This document shows positions 26,501-37,337 of a DNA stretch of 64,000 nucleotides, in pieces. Position numbers and translations under genes: made by a program. The stretch covers positions 23,269,379 to 23,333,378 of the forward strand of contig OZ022586.1 in NCBI GenBank assembly GCA_963669155.1, written 5' to 3'. Every line of letters begins with the position of its first letter. The first letter of the stretch is position 1. The notes beneath the pieces were generated by a model. It ran no database searches, was not told where the DNA came from, and saw only the letters and a list, made by a program, of their open reading frames with translations. Source of the DNA: Arbacia lixula (Eukaryota > Echinodermata > Echinoidea > Arbacioida > Arbaciidae).

Positions 26501-26939
26501 CTAGGAAGGCGTCTCGTAGCGTCTTGACGCGTGATCGCTCCCTGGCTGCGTTGGCGGGGTCGTTCTGATCCAGTCCGTCCACGGAAGCGCCTATCCCCGT
26601 CACCGGAGCAGTGACGGAAGGCGGTTTGTTGCTGGCGCGGTTTGTACTACCTGCAGGCCGGCCGCGACCGCGCTTCGGTTTGGCCTCGACTGCCGGGCTG
26701 GGTCCGCTGGCGTCATCATGCGTCACCCCTGCTCCCGGTGCCGTCTTCGACGCAGCGGCCTTGTCTGCATTTCGCTTTCGCCCCCGTCTGGCTGGCTTGC
26801 TCGTCGCTGATTTGGCGGTCGGCTGAAGCTCGGCGAGGATGGGTGCGAGGTCGTCCATCTTATCTACGACCAGGGACGGAGAGTCGAGGCCAAGCGCGTC
26901 CAGATAGGCGTCGCTGCCTTCCCGCCGACAATCAGACAT
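9132..26939 (-). CDS. TCF24-like: bHLH transcription factor, TCF23/TCF24 type (two exons)
   Basis: Predicted nuclear bHLH protein of 241 aa, joined from 26280-26939 and 9132-9197 on the minus strand. The ATG at 26939 has a purine at -3. The order is an acidic N-terminus, basic patches RRGRKR (about 51-56) and KRGRGRPAG (about 89-97, AT-hook-like), then the bHLH at about 130-182. The basic region reads NAARERSRV and helix 2 is rich in [14 protein letters not shown]. Exon 1 ends HPVK at a GTAGGC donor in phase 0. The only matching continuation is 17 kb away, after a TCTTCAG acceptor: [11 protein letters not shown] and then a stop after EGSS. From memory of the family, [13 protein letters not shown] marks vertebrate TCF23 and TCF24 and separates them from TCF21 and musculin. 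Such proteins bind E-boxes as dimers with class I bHLH partners. TCF23 versus TCF24 cannot be decided here. Confidence 0.88.
10838..10873. repeat. (GA)n followed by poly-G
   Basis: AG dinucleotide run ending in an uninterrupted G tract. Confidence 0.9.
11330..11690. repeat. Purine-only-like GAA/AAG tract
   Basis: About 360 bp in which one strand is almost entirely A and G, built from imperfect GAA, AAG and GGA triplets. The Lys/Arg/Glu-rich and Phe/Ser-rich open frames on the two strands are compositional artefacts. Confidence 0.85.
12188..12305. repeat. C-rich minisatellite
   Basis: Imperfect tandem copies of units such as ctacccctccccgccccctc and cctcctccctcctc. The region is pyrimidine-only for most of its length. 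Confidence 0.85.
12799..13340. repeat. Long (GA)n-rich purine tract
   Basis: Several (GA)n runs (about 12799-12890, 12986-13024, 13060-13130) are linked by purine-rich sequence and short (TA)n segments. Leu-Ser open frames of up to 218 codons on the minus strand are repeat artefacts. Confidence 0.92.
14216..14370. mobile_element. Possible short MITE with imperfect terminal inverted repeats
   Basis: The left end (gccaccgaagaggacacgat) is an imperfect complement of the right end (cgtagcgtctgaggtggc), and tacgac/gtcgta pairs lie further in. Related sequence occurs near 40457-40628 and, more weakly, near 59825-59944, both with gtgacgtcac and a gaatcnnggcaaaa-cgtcgt end. The boundaries are approximate. 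Confidence 0.5.
14433..14910. repeat. Minisatellite, unit about 21 bp
   Basis: More than 20 imperfect tandem copies of a unit close to gctccacgatcaaagaacga, with variants (ttc for tcc, taaaaa for tcaaag). Because the unit is near a multiple of three, it opens long frames on both strands (Leu-His-Asp-Gln repeats on plus). Length changes of one or two bases between copies break every frame, so I do not call it coding. The adjacent repeats lack the unique spacers of a CRISPR array. Confidence 0.9.
17030..17085. repeat. Short GC-rich tandem repeat (ccggctcc unit)
   Basis: Six or so imperfect copies of an 8 to 9 bp unit, ccccggctc, inside the TCF23/24 intron. Confidence 0.8.
18570..18677. other. 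Imperfect inverted repeat able to fold as one hairpin
   Basis: Outer arms ggttatggaagcaggagac and gtctcctggttccatacc, and inner arms tcgtgtagt and actacacga, share the same centre near 18624. They could form a single imperfect stem of about 108 nt. It could be a relic foldback element or a small-RNA precursor; the sequence alone does not decide. Confidence 0.6.
19401..19522. repeat. (CTAT)n microsatellite
   Basis: Tetranucleotide run with a few interruptions (ttta, cgat, tatata). The Ser-Ile-Tyr-Leu open frames over it are artefacts. Confidence 0.93.
20512..20590. repeat. (GA)n followed by poly-G
   Basis: AG run with one T interruption, ending in a G tract. A second poly-G run lies at about 20689-20700. 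Confidence 0.92.
26280..26939 (-). CDS. TCF24-like: TCF23/24-like gene, exon 1 (bHLH exon)
   Basis: 220 codons from ATG to the GTAGGC donor. It holds the AT-hook-like motif and the whole bHLH. It is clearly GC-richer than its surroundings. Reading past the donor gives only a few unrelated codons before a stop, which supports splicing here. Confidence 0.92.
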
Positions 26940-26952
26940 GTCTTCCCCCTGT

Positions 26953-27022
26953 TCACTGGCTCCCGACCGCTGGCTCCTCTCGCTGGCTCCCGACCGCTGG
27001 CTCCTCTCGCTGGCTCCTGATC
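26953..27022. repeat. 27-bp tandem repeat just upstream of the bHLH start codon
   Basis: Two full copies and part of a third of a unit reading ctggctcccgaccgctggct plus cctctcg, starting 14 bp upstream of the ATG. It probably lies in the 5' UTR or core promoter of the TCF23/24-like gene. It is GC-rich compared with its surroundings. Confidence 0.85.
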
Positions 27023-27976
27023 AAGTTTGGTGTCTCTGATTTGCTACGTCACTTGGGTGCGTGGTGAAGATCAGCCCTTTGTAAGCTCTCGCTCTCCTTA
27101 TGAATAATCCGAACCCAATATGTTAGCGCTTGTCTAAAAGAGCAAATCTAACATCACATTACAGATGTATCATAGTTTTGTCGCCTCAATGTAATCGCTT
27201 TGGAATAATTAAATAAAAATGAAATGATCTTCGGCATCCTGTGTCAAGGCGTGTTCACAAACTTTGTCATATCAGATCCAAATGCTTTCCTGCGTGGAAT
27301 GTACCATCCTGTATTCAATTCGCTCTTTCATGAAAGGATAACGAAAACAGAGTGATAGCACTAACACACAGCCCCGTACCAGTGAATACACGTGCTTGGT
27401 GCAATGTCCGTCTATCAAATAAACTAAACCAGCTCAAATAACTGGTCCGAACTCCGACGAACGTCATTCAAGCTCTGCCAGTCATGTTGTTGGAGGCCTC
27501 CCTACCATCCTATAACTGCTGGTTTAAACATGTGAAAATGCCTGCTAGTTGTCGATATTTAATAATACAGCTTATATCTAACCAGGTAAATTATAACATG
27601 TCAATCTATACGATCACGAGTAACCGGTTGGTCGATGGTCAAGGAGAAGGAGCATCAGAATGATAAGGAGAATGACGAGGAGATGACGAGAGCACACTCG
27701 TGTCCGACGATGCCCAAAGTACACTCTGCTCCGATAGGGTGGAGGCCAAGAAGTCAACCGATGAACCCGGTGTCGGGGTTGTAGAAGGGTTTACTTGGAG
27801 CAGGAATCACGCCCTCATCCAGGCTTGGAGTGACGTCCCAATGAATGGACACATCGCTCGCTCTCGTGTACGGGTGTGAGGGAGAGATGTAGAGAGATGG
27901 GTGGGGTGGGGTGGGTAGAGACAGCTGGTCATAGAGATTTACAGGGGAGGGGGAAGGGGGAGACAAACGGGAAGAC

Positions 27977-27977
<1 letters not shown>

Positions 27978-28036
<59 letters not shown>

Positions 28037-28219
28037 GAGAGACGAGATGGAGATAGGGACTTGATTGAGGGATGAAAAAATAGTATATCGAATTAGATAT
28101 GAACATGATGAAGTGGAATTGAGAGGAGGTGATTAGGTAAAGATAAAAATAAGGAGAGAAACAAATATAGGGAAAGTGGAAATGTGAGTGGTGACAGAGC
28201 ATTACAAGGGAAAAGAGCG

Positions 28220-28265
<46 letters not shown>

Positions 28266-28445
28266 TTCTCACACTATGTCGTGTATGCTGTTCTGTGTCC
28301 CAAACTCTCTCTCTCTCGATCTCTCTCTCTCTATTTCACCGTCTCTCTGTTCGTCTCCATCTCTCTGTCCCTATCGGTGCATATGTCTCCATTTGTCTCT
28401 TTCTCTCGCTGTCATTCTGTCAATCCAAATTTCTCTCTATCTCGA
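27978..28445. repeat. (GA)n tract and nearby (CT)n tract
   Basis: (GA)n at about 27978-28042 and (CT)n at 28218-28262, followed by a degenerate CT-rich tail. The two tracts have opposite strand polarity and could pair as an inverted repeat with a 175-bp loop. Confidence 0.88.
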
Positions 28446-29160
28446 TCAGACACACCATAGTGTATACTAAACTTAATTTCAGGATATCCTGTTCGATGCT
28501 TGTCAATTAAAGTAAAGACACACGTTTCCCAACGGTCATCAGGACAAGTTTAGTGAGGGCGTGAGTATAAATCATGCTATTACCATGGTAAACACACGGA
28601 GACAGTGTGTATATCATAGGTGCTGGTGGTCATTAAACATACACGCGCTACAAGTTATCTCATTTCATCTTTGATTTGATATGATTTACGTCGACGTGGT
28701 TGATGCATTGTTGAGTTGTCAATAGCTCCATGGTTGATGAGGCGGTGTATAGCGAGGTTCAATCATTGGGTCTGATGTGCAGAGACTAATTGGGTATGTT
28801 TGTACAGTGTGTGGCGACCATCATGTAAGGCTGTAGCCTTCAAACCAGACACATGCTATAAACATTTAGCTCACGCTGGTTAGGCTACCCGGGTTAATAA
28901 CATCTCGTTATGATTACTTTCATATTGAATCACAAGGTGAAATAACGATACGGATTGAACAAAGTATACATTTATCAAGTGTATTACTATGATAAGGTAT
29001 AATGTACAGTTTATAGTTCACAAGCCAGTTTACACTATGAACCATAAATTAATTTGTATCGTGTTGGAGGAGTATTTGCAACATTGCACATGCATATTGG
29101 TAATCTCCAACTAAGCCGTTAATTCCATAATATGTAAAGGTTGATTATTGATCAGGTGAA

Positions 29161-29270
29161 ACATGGCTAATAAACGTTTTAACAACTTACAAATCAAGGA
29201 AGGCCATTATACTCGACATGGCTAATAAACGTTTTAACAACTTACAAATCAAGGAAGGCCATTATACTCG
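29161..29270. repeat. Tandem duplication of a 55-bp unit
   Basis: Two perfect head-to-tail copies of a 55-bp unit beginning acatggctaataaacgtttt. No open frame of note. Confidence 0.93.
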
Positions 29271-31362
29271 ACATATATGAATAGCATGTATAGCATACAT
29301 GGCATAGTGATGAAGATAAAGAATGGAATAGTAAAGACAGAGAAGGGATAACAATCTCACTTTGTCCTGACTTTGTAAAAGTTGCATCAAAGCTGTTTCG
29401 TTTTGCGTGCAGATATCAAATATCTGTGGACGAGACAATAATCAATTATGTCACATTAACATCTTCCAAACGATGTAGAAGCAGATATCATTTGTTACAA
29501 AACAAATTGGAACGTGTGACCGCTCAACTCTGTAGACATACTTGATCACACAAACAAAAACATGTTAAGCGCAACACGAAATATCATAAAAACAACCAAA
29601 GATTTCTTTCGTGATACAGTGGTCATTCATCAATGCAGTGCCCCGTATTATAACGAGTTGCAATTGGCCTGGATAGATCACAAGTCCAATCCCCTACCTC
29701 TGAAGTACATGGTTACGATTGAAATAAACCACAAGTCAAGTTGCGACCAATGTCGATTGTTTTTTAAACGAACCTAGGGATGTGGAAGATATGATATTAT
29801 AGGTTTTACGTACACTAGCCTAAATAGCGTGTCGTTTCTATCCTTCAACCATAGTCACGTATCTTTGTGAACACCCACGGTGCATTATAAGAGTAGAGTC
29901 ATGCATAAATATTGCGGAGTTTGGCGACATGCCTTCTAACTGGCCACTAGAGGGAAGCAGACATTTATTTAACGCATAAAGCTATGACTTTGATGATTGA
30001 GGGGTAGTTTACTCAAATATCTCAATAACAAACATAATTTCAGCCCTTCTATTTTGGTACATTTATCATGAGGCTATGACATTCATGAAAATTGATACCA
30101 GCAAATCTATTTTTCCCGTGACGCATTTGGTCCCAGAGAAGGGATGGTATGGATTTTGAGCCCCTTTTACCCTTTGTGTACCATACGAACCGTTGCTCAA
30201 TGGAAAGTGGGTGTATTTCTTGTGAATAAAGTCACATGTGGCAAAGAGTTAACGTAGCTTCGGATGATTCCTCAAAGCATAGAGGGCGCTAGTCTTGAAA
30301 CAGGTTTCAATCATTCGTACGAAAGTTTTTCTTTTTTTTTCTCTTTTTTTAAGTACAACAGGATAACAGTTAGCTCAAAGTATGCTCTTCGGTGTTAATA
30401 GTAATTCACATTGCTGTGATAATGAAACAGTGTCAATGCTTGTTTACAATGAGATCATGCACGCCCTAGGTTGTATGCTTCCCAGACAGCTGTAATAATC
30501 GTTTTAATTTTACATAATTTATTCATTAAGTGAATAAATCGAAATACATATACACGCGTGTCTGATTGCAGAAGCTCGTACTATATATCACCATGACGTC
30601 ACGCTGATCAGGAATCTGAATAAATGTTGTCCGGTGTTTATTACATTATGTGCCACCAGTCATCAATGGCTTCCATAAACTGTTGTCGTTCCATGAAAAA
30701 GTTTGACTGTTTTGACCAACAAGTATTATCATTTTTTATAGACAATGAATAAAGAAACAAGGTAGTTGTTCGTTGCTGACCGTCAACATGGTCAATGGTA
30801 GCTATCGTGGTCGATGATGGAAAAAAAGGTCTCTCAGGATTCTAGCCGCTACCAAGATAGCAGCAATTAATGGAAATCAGGACAATAATACAAATACACA
30901 CGTATGCACACAACATGGTCATCCGTTCTTATAGTGCACCGAAGTGGCGTCGTTGTGTCCATCGTTTCCAGGTTTCGGGTTCTAAACGACATCACTCAAG
31001 TGAGAGTTTCATTGGGCCGTCCTTATCCAGAAGGCTGATGCCAGGCACTTCCAATGGGAGACTTCTCTACATTCACCTCTGTATGCTTTATCCACATAGT
31101 TTAGAGGCACGGATGGTACAGTCTTAGTTAGGTCACTTGGTATTCTTGGTATTATCAAAACTGGCTTGAGTACAAAAATTGCGCCAATTTACCATTCACA
31201 GTCAGTAGTGGATCGTAAATGGCGTTAGACGAAACTGAAAACAAAACTTTTTAAGTACGTTTCCAGAATAATACCAAAGTTATCTTGACAACATGCGCAT
31301 TATGACGTCACAGGCTGGTACTCCGGAGGATATGGAGGAGGTCCCGGTTTCATGGTTGGCGC

Positions 31363-31477
31363 TCAGTGGCCGATGCGGTCGTAGGTGCCGATGGTCCGCT
31401 TGCAGTTGGGGCAGAGGTGGTGCACGTCCTTGAAGCCGTTCACGCAGAAAGGTACTAGACAGCAGAGGAACCACCAA
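31363..31477 (-). CDS. LITAF-domain gene, exon 3
   Basis: Acceptor TGCTCAG. It encodes the end of the hydrophobic segment (WWFLCCLVPFCVNG) and the second zinc knuckle (HHLCPNCKRTIGTYDRIGH), then TGA. The final Cys-Pro-Asn-Cys and following basic-aromatic tail are diagnostic of the LITAF domain. Confidence 0.92.
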
Positions 31478-33764
31478 CTGAGCAGAGAAAATGATGATTT
31501 GCACAAGTTTATGATATAGAAAACATAAGTATTTAAAAGACCTATTCAATCGTCACGCTCTACCATAACGTTGTGTTCGTTTTGGGCATGAACTTCTTTC
31601 CGCAAAAACATACAAAAATGTACACACTGAAACTAAGGATGTTGATGTTTTGGTCTTTTAGCCTTCGCCAGAAGTATCCTATCACATCGTGTCCATTTCA
31701 TGGCTCTCTAATATATGTACTGGTACAGTCAAAGCTGTCTACAAAGACGTCGGTCTATTACGACGACTGTGTTTGCATCCCTTCAGTTTGAATGTTATTA
31801 CAGGTCTTTAAAACACCTTTTCATTGAGAACACATGTTCTTCTCTCTCTCTCTCTCTCTTGGGTCAGTCTCTGTAGACAGGTATGACTGTGTATACCAGG
31901 TGGGTTAACTTTCTAGCTAGGCTTCCAACACTCAACAAAACGGCTGGATAGAACACTGAACTTGCCAGTCTCATATCGCCAGCTGCTTTGTGGATGAAGT
32001 CCTGGGAGGGGGGGGGGGGGGCTGATTAATATACTACTTTGTGGGCGTGCACGAGGACCTACCCGAGCATGAGGAAGATGCAAACCATGAGGTAGGTGAG
32101 CGCTCCGGGCACGTACACCACGACCGTGCGCACCTGGTTCCCACACGCAGGGCACCGCGTTTGGATCGGCGTCGTGCCGAAGTTCCGGTTGATGATCTCC
32201 GTGGCTGCACGAGCGTGACATAGAAAGAGGCACAGGAAAATGAGTTAGGCGTTTACGGGAAACGTTCAGATTTCTACCACAACTAATCATGGCTTAGCAT
32301 CTAGTCGAGTCCGGACTCAAGACTGATTTGGGCGTGATATCGAGTCACAAATGGCTGGATTCCAAGGTGTTTGACATTTCTAATCCCAACTAAAAAAGTA
32401 TAACATTGTATGACTAATTACTGTATCTCAGTTCTCAGTTCTTTCCTCAGTTCTTTTCTCAGTTCTTTGGGGCGTGCCGGAGAAGAAACCGATAATGACT
32501 AGTCTACTGCAGCCAGAACCTTTTAATGCATATTTAGTGTGAGTTAGAAATCCCCAACAGCCTAGAAGACATGTCCAAGGTTCCTTCAAAGGTCTCCATA
32601 CCCAATTGTAAAATCTCTCTGTTGTTTCTTGAAATATATTATTTCGATAATAAAATGTTTCTTAATAACACTTTTTGTCCCAGAGGGCGCTTCATAGAAA
32701 CACTCGACCTCCTCGTCATATAGGATATACTCGACAAACGTCACCGTTTTTGTCCGTGAAATGTTGGAATGTTTGTGCTATCGAACAATGTCTAATGTGC
32801 CTAACTGCTAATGGATCTGGGTTGTTTACAAGCCGGACATACATGACTACATGAGTCTATAGTCAATATACTTACGGGGTGCTACATTGCTTGGTTGCGG
32901 GGCTCGTGACGGTTGCCTTGGAGCGATGGTCTCAGGAAGGGGTACTGGGTTGGACTCCTCGTAGGATGGAGGGGGTTCGGAGGGGTACTCCCCGCCCCCC
33001 TCGTATGATGGCAGCTTGGCTAGCATGCCTATATGAGGTGTCTGGTTGAACACCTGTCCGTCCCCCTGCGTTATGTTCTGATCGACTGGAGGTGCCACCG
33101 GCTCGTCTGGAGGTACCCATGCTTGGCCGGACGGCATGGGTGGTTGGTCGGTGGTTCCTGCTGGCGGGTATGCATCGACAACGATTGGTTCAGGAACGGG
33201 TGCTGGTGGGTAGGGTAGTGGCGGCGCACCTGTCGGCTCTGACGGGGGGTAAGGTACCTGTCCAGACGTGGAAGATGAGTCCGGTAGAGTAGGAGGATAG
33301 GGTAAACGCACCGGTTGTTCAGATGGAGGTACCGTGGGTACGATATGAGGGACATTTATTGAGTCTTCGTGGTCCTGTCCATCAGGGTGTAGCGGAATGT
33401 GCTCCTCGGAGTTCGACGCGCTTTTTGGACGATCGGGACTATGCATATATGTATCAGGGTTCACATTCGGCGAACCGCTTCCTGTCTGTTGTGAGCTGGT
33501 AGGCTCTGGAGGATACGAGTCATTGACCTGTGGTAGCGGTGCACTCACTAAAGGTGTCGAGTGGTAGTGCGATGGCAGTGTCACTGCTAAAGGTGTGCTC
33601 TCTGTCGGCGAGTGGTTGCCCACGTGTGGTGCTGACTCGGGTTGATGTGGGAGGTTCATTCGGACCGGGGGTTCTTCGGCTCCCGGGGCGCTCTCCCTCT
33701 CATAAGTGACACTAAAGTTCTGCTGTGGTGGCCCGGAGGACGGGACGGGGTCTTCGGGGTCCAT
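31363..33764 (-). CDS. LITAF-domain protein with long proline-rich N-terminus (three exons)
   Basis: Predicted 381-aa membrane-associated protein from 32876-33764, 32063-32204 and 31363-31477; all phases match (1, then 2). The ATG at 33764 has A at -3. Residues 1-296 are rich in Pro, Ser, Thr and Tyr, with YPP repeats and a PPSY motif at 265-268, a ligand type for NEDD4-family WW domains. The LITAF (SIMPLE-like) domain follows: CPAC (C314, C317), a hydrophobic segment of about 30 residues interrupted by CC, then LCPNC (C366, C369), ending TYDRIGH. In the family the four cysteines bind zinc and the hydrophobic helix dips into late-endosome or lysosome membranes from the cytosol. LITAF and CDIP1 act in endosomal sorting or death signalling. 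The N-terminal part is far longer than in LITAF (161 aa) and closer in style to CDIP1. Orthology is open, so no symbol is given. Confidence 0.9.
32063..32204 (-). CDS. LITAF-domain gene, exon 2
   Basis: Acceptor CGTGCAG, donor GTAGGT. It encodes the first zinc knuckle (QTRCPACGNQVRTVV) and the start of the hydrophobic helix (LTYLMVCIFLMLG). It joins exon 1 in phase 1 and exon 3 in phase 2. Confidence 0.92.
32876..33764 (-). CDS. LITAF-domain gene, exon 1 (proline-rich)
   Basis: 296 codons plus one base, ending at a strong GTAAGT donor. The Pro/Ser/Tyr-rich sequence probably has little fixed structure. The PPSY motif sits 28 residues before the splice junction, in a GGGEYPSEPPPSYEE context. 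Confidence 0.9.
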
Positions 33765-33873
33765 CCTTCAGTTCTCTAACAATGGAGTGTGCAAAGGGAA
33801 TGAACAAAGTGAAGCCTCAGAATGACGGATATACAGATAGGCTTGCCTGCGTATTTTGTGTACGTCAGTGTGG

Positions 33874-33874
33874 G

Positions 33875-33917
<43 letters not shown>

Positions 33918-34046
33918 TGTGTGTGTGTGAGAGTGTACATTTGGTTGTTTTATGTGTGCGTGTGGGTGTGCATGTGTATGAGTGTATATTTGGTTGTTTT
34001 TATGTGTGTGTGTGTGTGGGTGTGTGTGTGTACATTAGGTTGTTTT

Positions 34047-34087
<41 letters not shown>

Positions 34088-34141
34088 ATTTGGTTGTTTT
34101 TTATGTGTGTGTGTGTGTGTACATTTGGTTGTTTTAATGTG

Positions 34142-34178
<37 letters not shown>
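33874..34178. repeat. Interrupted (GT)n array
   Basis: Five or so GT runs separated by copies of a tacatttggttgtttttatg spacer, so the array has a longer-order period as well as the dinucleotide. It starts about 110 bp upstream of the LITAF-domain gene start codon. The Val-Cys open frames over it are artefacts. Confidence 0.93.
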
Positions 34179-36874
34179 AGCGGGGGAGGGGGGAGGGGTT
34201 AGGTTGTGTGTATGATTACATGACATGCATTATAAATACATGGAATCGCTTGAATGAAAAATAATCGTTAATACACATTGACGACCGAGCGACAAATCAA
34301 ATGAACAGAAAGACAAATACCATCAATCCCAGTCTTCGGCAATCAACATCTAATCCATAGTCACACGTTCCAAAAGCATTAACCTTGAAGTGAATAATGA
34401 ATAATGCATGTCTCAATGAAAACAATAGATTAGGATTGCCACATTGATTGCATTCCCATGCTGCAGATGTACGGTTCGTTAAATACACATCGCTAGTGAA
34501 AAGTAATGACACCATGATATGCTTAATGAGGAGTTTAAAAAACATTGGACACCTCTTGGTTTTTTTGAAGGAATAAGAAACCAAATTTATTATTAACAGG
34601 CATATTAGAAGGAATCATGCAATTATTACACCGAATTTGTGAAGTTCTGTATTTGCAACCATCTTGTTGGAGATGTCTCTCTCAATGTCCTGTAGGCATG
34701 GTCATGATGGCAGGTACGGAGAATGAGAGACATATCTTCCAACATAATTGAACATGACGCAGTTTAAATGTAATTGTCGTAACTATCTTTGGCACCCAAG
34801 TGTGTGCGAAATCAGTGTCATTTATATGACGTGGTAGCCTACTGAGAGTGTTTAACAACACCACTATGATCAGGATTGCAATTGAAAACAAATATACATA
34901 TTCCACTCACCTTATAAGGCACTATGTCGGGCAAGCAGTAGCAATAAACGGCTGTGTGTGAGAGTACGAGTATTCCAATTATGGCTCCATGGACTTCTTG
35001 TATGATATAACTGGAACCTTATAAACCATATAACACGTTTAACGGAGACCAATGTATGCAATGCGTGACGTGTGATATGTAACGCAGTTATCATGGTGTT
35101 CAGGTCGTTGGTATTCCGCACCCGCCTCCACAGCCGTGTCTCAGAGTCTGACATGATAACAAGATACAAAGTTCCCTTCTATCTTTATAATCTTCTAGAC
35201 ACCAGACCCGGTTTGAACTTAAACATAAGCCAGACGAGAACTGTTTCGATTCCACCCATAATCCACAACTCTATGAACGCTACTATTTGAACCATGCATT
35301 CTATCAAAGACAAGTTAAATATGACATATGGGAACCTTTACGCTTGCATGGGCTTTCAGTCGATGTGTCCGTTACCATGGTAAGAACTTGTTTCCGCGGT
35401 AGTTAGTGTGACATGACGTCATTAACCCCGAGTCACACATAGCATACAGTCAATGGAAAGGACTGATTCCTCCTTAACTCCTTCTCTACCAAACCAAGTG
35501 CAGTTTTATGTGATTTATGTGTACAACTTAAAGATGCAAGCAGAATTACCCATTCAGAGAGGTATAGGAGAGCTAGTGTGACATACTTTGCCGCCATTCA
35601 TTTCACAAGTTTACTTGGCGCCTTGTTTGTTTATGCTAAGGTTTTCGTAAAAAGTTCTAGGGGTCGGATCCCCGTCTCGTGGTTATCAGATTTTAGTTAT
35701 TTTAGTAACAATTTCAACGAGGAATTCATCGAGGAATTAATTCCGTCCGGGTTCGTCGTGTGAAATGGTCCCGTAATGCACGCATATTAGCTTAATAATC
35801 AACTAATTGCCAATGTGCCTTCACACAGAGAGGCGCGGGGTATGACGCGATGTTATTAAACGATTTGTTACGTAAAGTTCGGGTCGCCGCGACCTTCGGA
35901 CTTGGCACGATAGGACCAGGCGAATAAACACGGTTTGTGCACATCTTCCGAATCACCTTAGTCAAATAATAGCTTGGTTTTCCCTATCCGCCCCACTCAC
36001 ACCCTCTATGTAAAGTCTCTATATACCACATTGTTGTACACCCCTTCCTTGTTGCCGCACTTCTCGCCTCACTCTCCTACCAATGTCTATGCCGCCTCGT
36101 TTTTTCTCACGTCTTTCTCTCGCAATTCATCTTCTCGTAAACGTTTCTATACATCTTATTAGATTTACATGGCTCTCTTTCCTCCTAACTGCATGAACTG
36201 TATGCTGTACTTGAATAAAAGCAAATATTATGAAACTGTTTACACTCATAATCTCATAATATAATATTCTTTAATCCATTTCTAGCACATCAAATATAAT
36301 TACAACAATTACACAATATGGTACACCCAAAACCAGTGAAACACGACAACCTAACTTTGGTGGATTCATTTCACAAGCCTAAATCACAAATGTCATATCA
36401 TGAATCTCAACTTATGTACACAATGCAAACCAATGCAGTCTCGTGACCTCAGGACCCGCACTGATTTCACGTGTGCGTATGATTGTAATGAGACCTGGAA
36501 TCTTCCATTTTATTCGGAGGGGTTATGGTCCTTGTCTTTTGGCCTTTAGGAACCTGCAACAAATGTAACATAATCATTTAAAACAATTTTGACCGTTTTA
36601 TATAATCATGAAATGTGTGTATATTTACAAATATAAAGATCGGCTTTTTTTTACACAAGATAATTGTTTTGTTAATTTATAAATGCCATGTATGGTATTC
36701 TTCGATTACGTAATATTCTAGTCACTACTAAACATTACAATCAATGACTACCAAACTACCACACATTCAACAAAAAGATCGAAAGTGTGGACTAATTACA
36801 TTTATATTTTCTGCAAATAATAATTCATTCCACACTTAAAGCATAGAATCTTGACTCTCTCCGTGCGTCTCTCT

Positions 36875-36966
36875 CCCTTCATTTGCTATTGATCTATATA
36901 TCTTCTCGTATCTTCCCTTCAGTTGCTATTGATCTATATATATCTCTTCTCGTATCTTCCCTTCAG
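36875..36966. repeat. Tandem duplication of about 42 bp
   Basis: Two copies (40 and 44 bp) of a unit starting cccttcatttgctattgatc. They differ by a TATC expansion and one substitution. Confidence 0.85.
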
Positions 36967-37337
36967 GTGTACATGATGTTCTTGATTCGTATTTCTTATG
37001 AATCTGAGCTTTACTATGTTGCATAATAAATGCTCTTCTTACGCAATAATGTTCGCACGATGAAAGTTTAAAACCCTTAAAGGTAGGCCTTACATGAAAT
37101 ATGGTAATGATTAGACCTAAAGGTCGTTACCATGGCAAAACCGTTCTGCCTTCATCACCGAGGTCTAAATTCCGTTTCATTTCAACGGTTCTTATCATTT
37201 TCAGAGGATTCTGGTATTTTGAAATCAAACGGGAACATGACCCAACGGCAAGCCATTTATATCCGTTGTCTTTGCCACTGGTACCTTTTATCTGTGTACA
37301 AGATTTCGTTTCCTACGTTAAAAGCCATATCCATTTG

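Larger units (their letters stand above)
27023..31362. other. Interval between the bHLH and LITAF-domain genes
   Basis: No gene is supported. It should hold the promoter of the bHLH gene (right of 26939) and the 3' UTR of the LITAF-domain gene (left of 31363). A minus-strand AATAAA at 30642-30637 could end that UTR, about 720 bp past the stop, but nothing confirms it. It also contains the microsatellites at 27978-28445 and the 55-bp duplication at 29161. Confidence 0.45.
33765..37337. other. Interval between the LITAF gene and the EGF/lectin receptor
   Basis: No gene is supported. The (GT)n array at 33874-34178 sits directly upstream of the LITAF start. The 3' UTR of the large receptor should run left from 37337; a minus-strand AATAAA at about 36513-36508 is possible but unproven. 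A GC-balanced patch at about 35760-35900 (with TTAATAATCAACTAATTG) could be regulatory. Confidence 0.4.

Noticed and set aside
26289..27067. Plus-strand frames of 65 to 141 codons over the bHLH exon
   Set aside because: They are shadows of the GC-rich bHLH exon on the minus strand.
31280..31549. 89-codon minus-strand frame over the last LITAF exon
   Set aside because: It is in the wrong frame; the exon read in the phase set by exon 2 gives the LITAF zinc motif and stop.
33822..34202. Cys/Val-rich 126-codon frame
   Set aside because: It is a translation of the (GT)n array.
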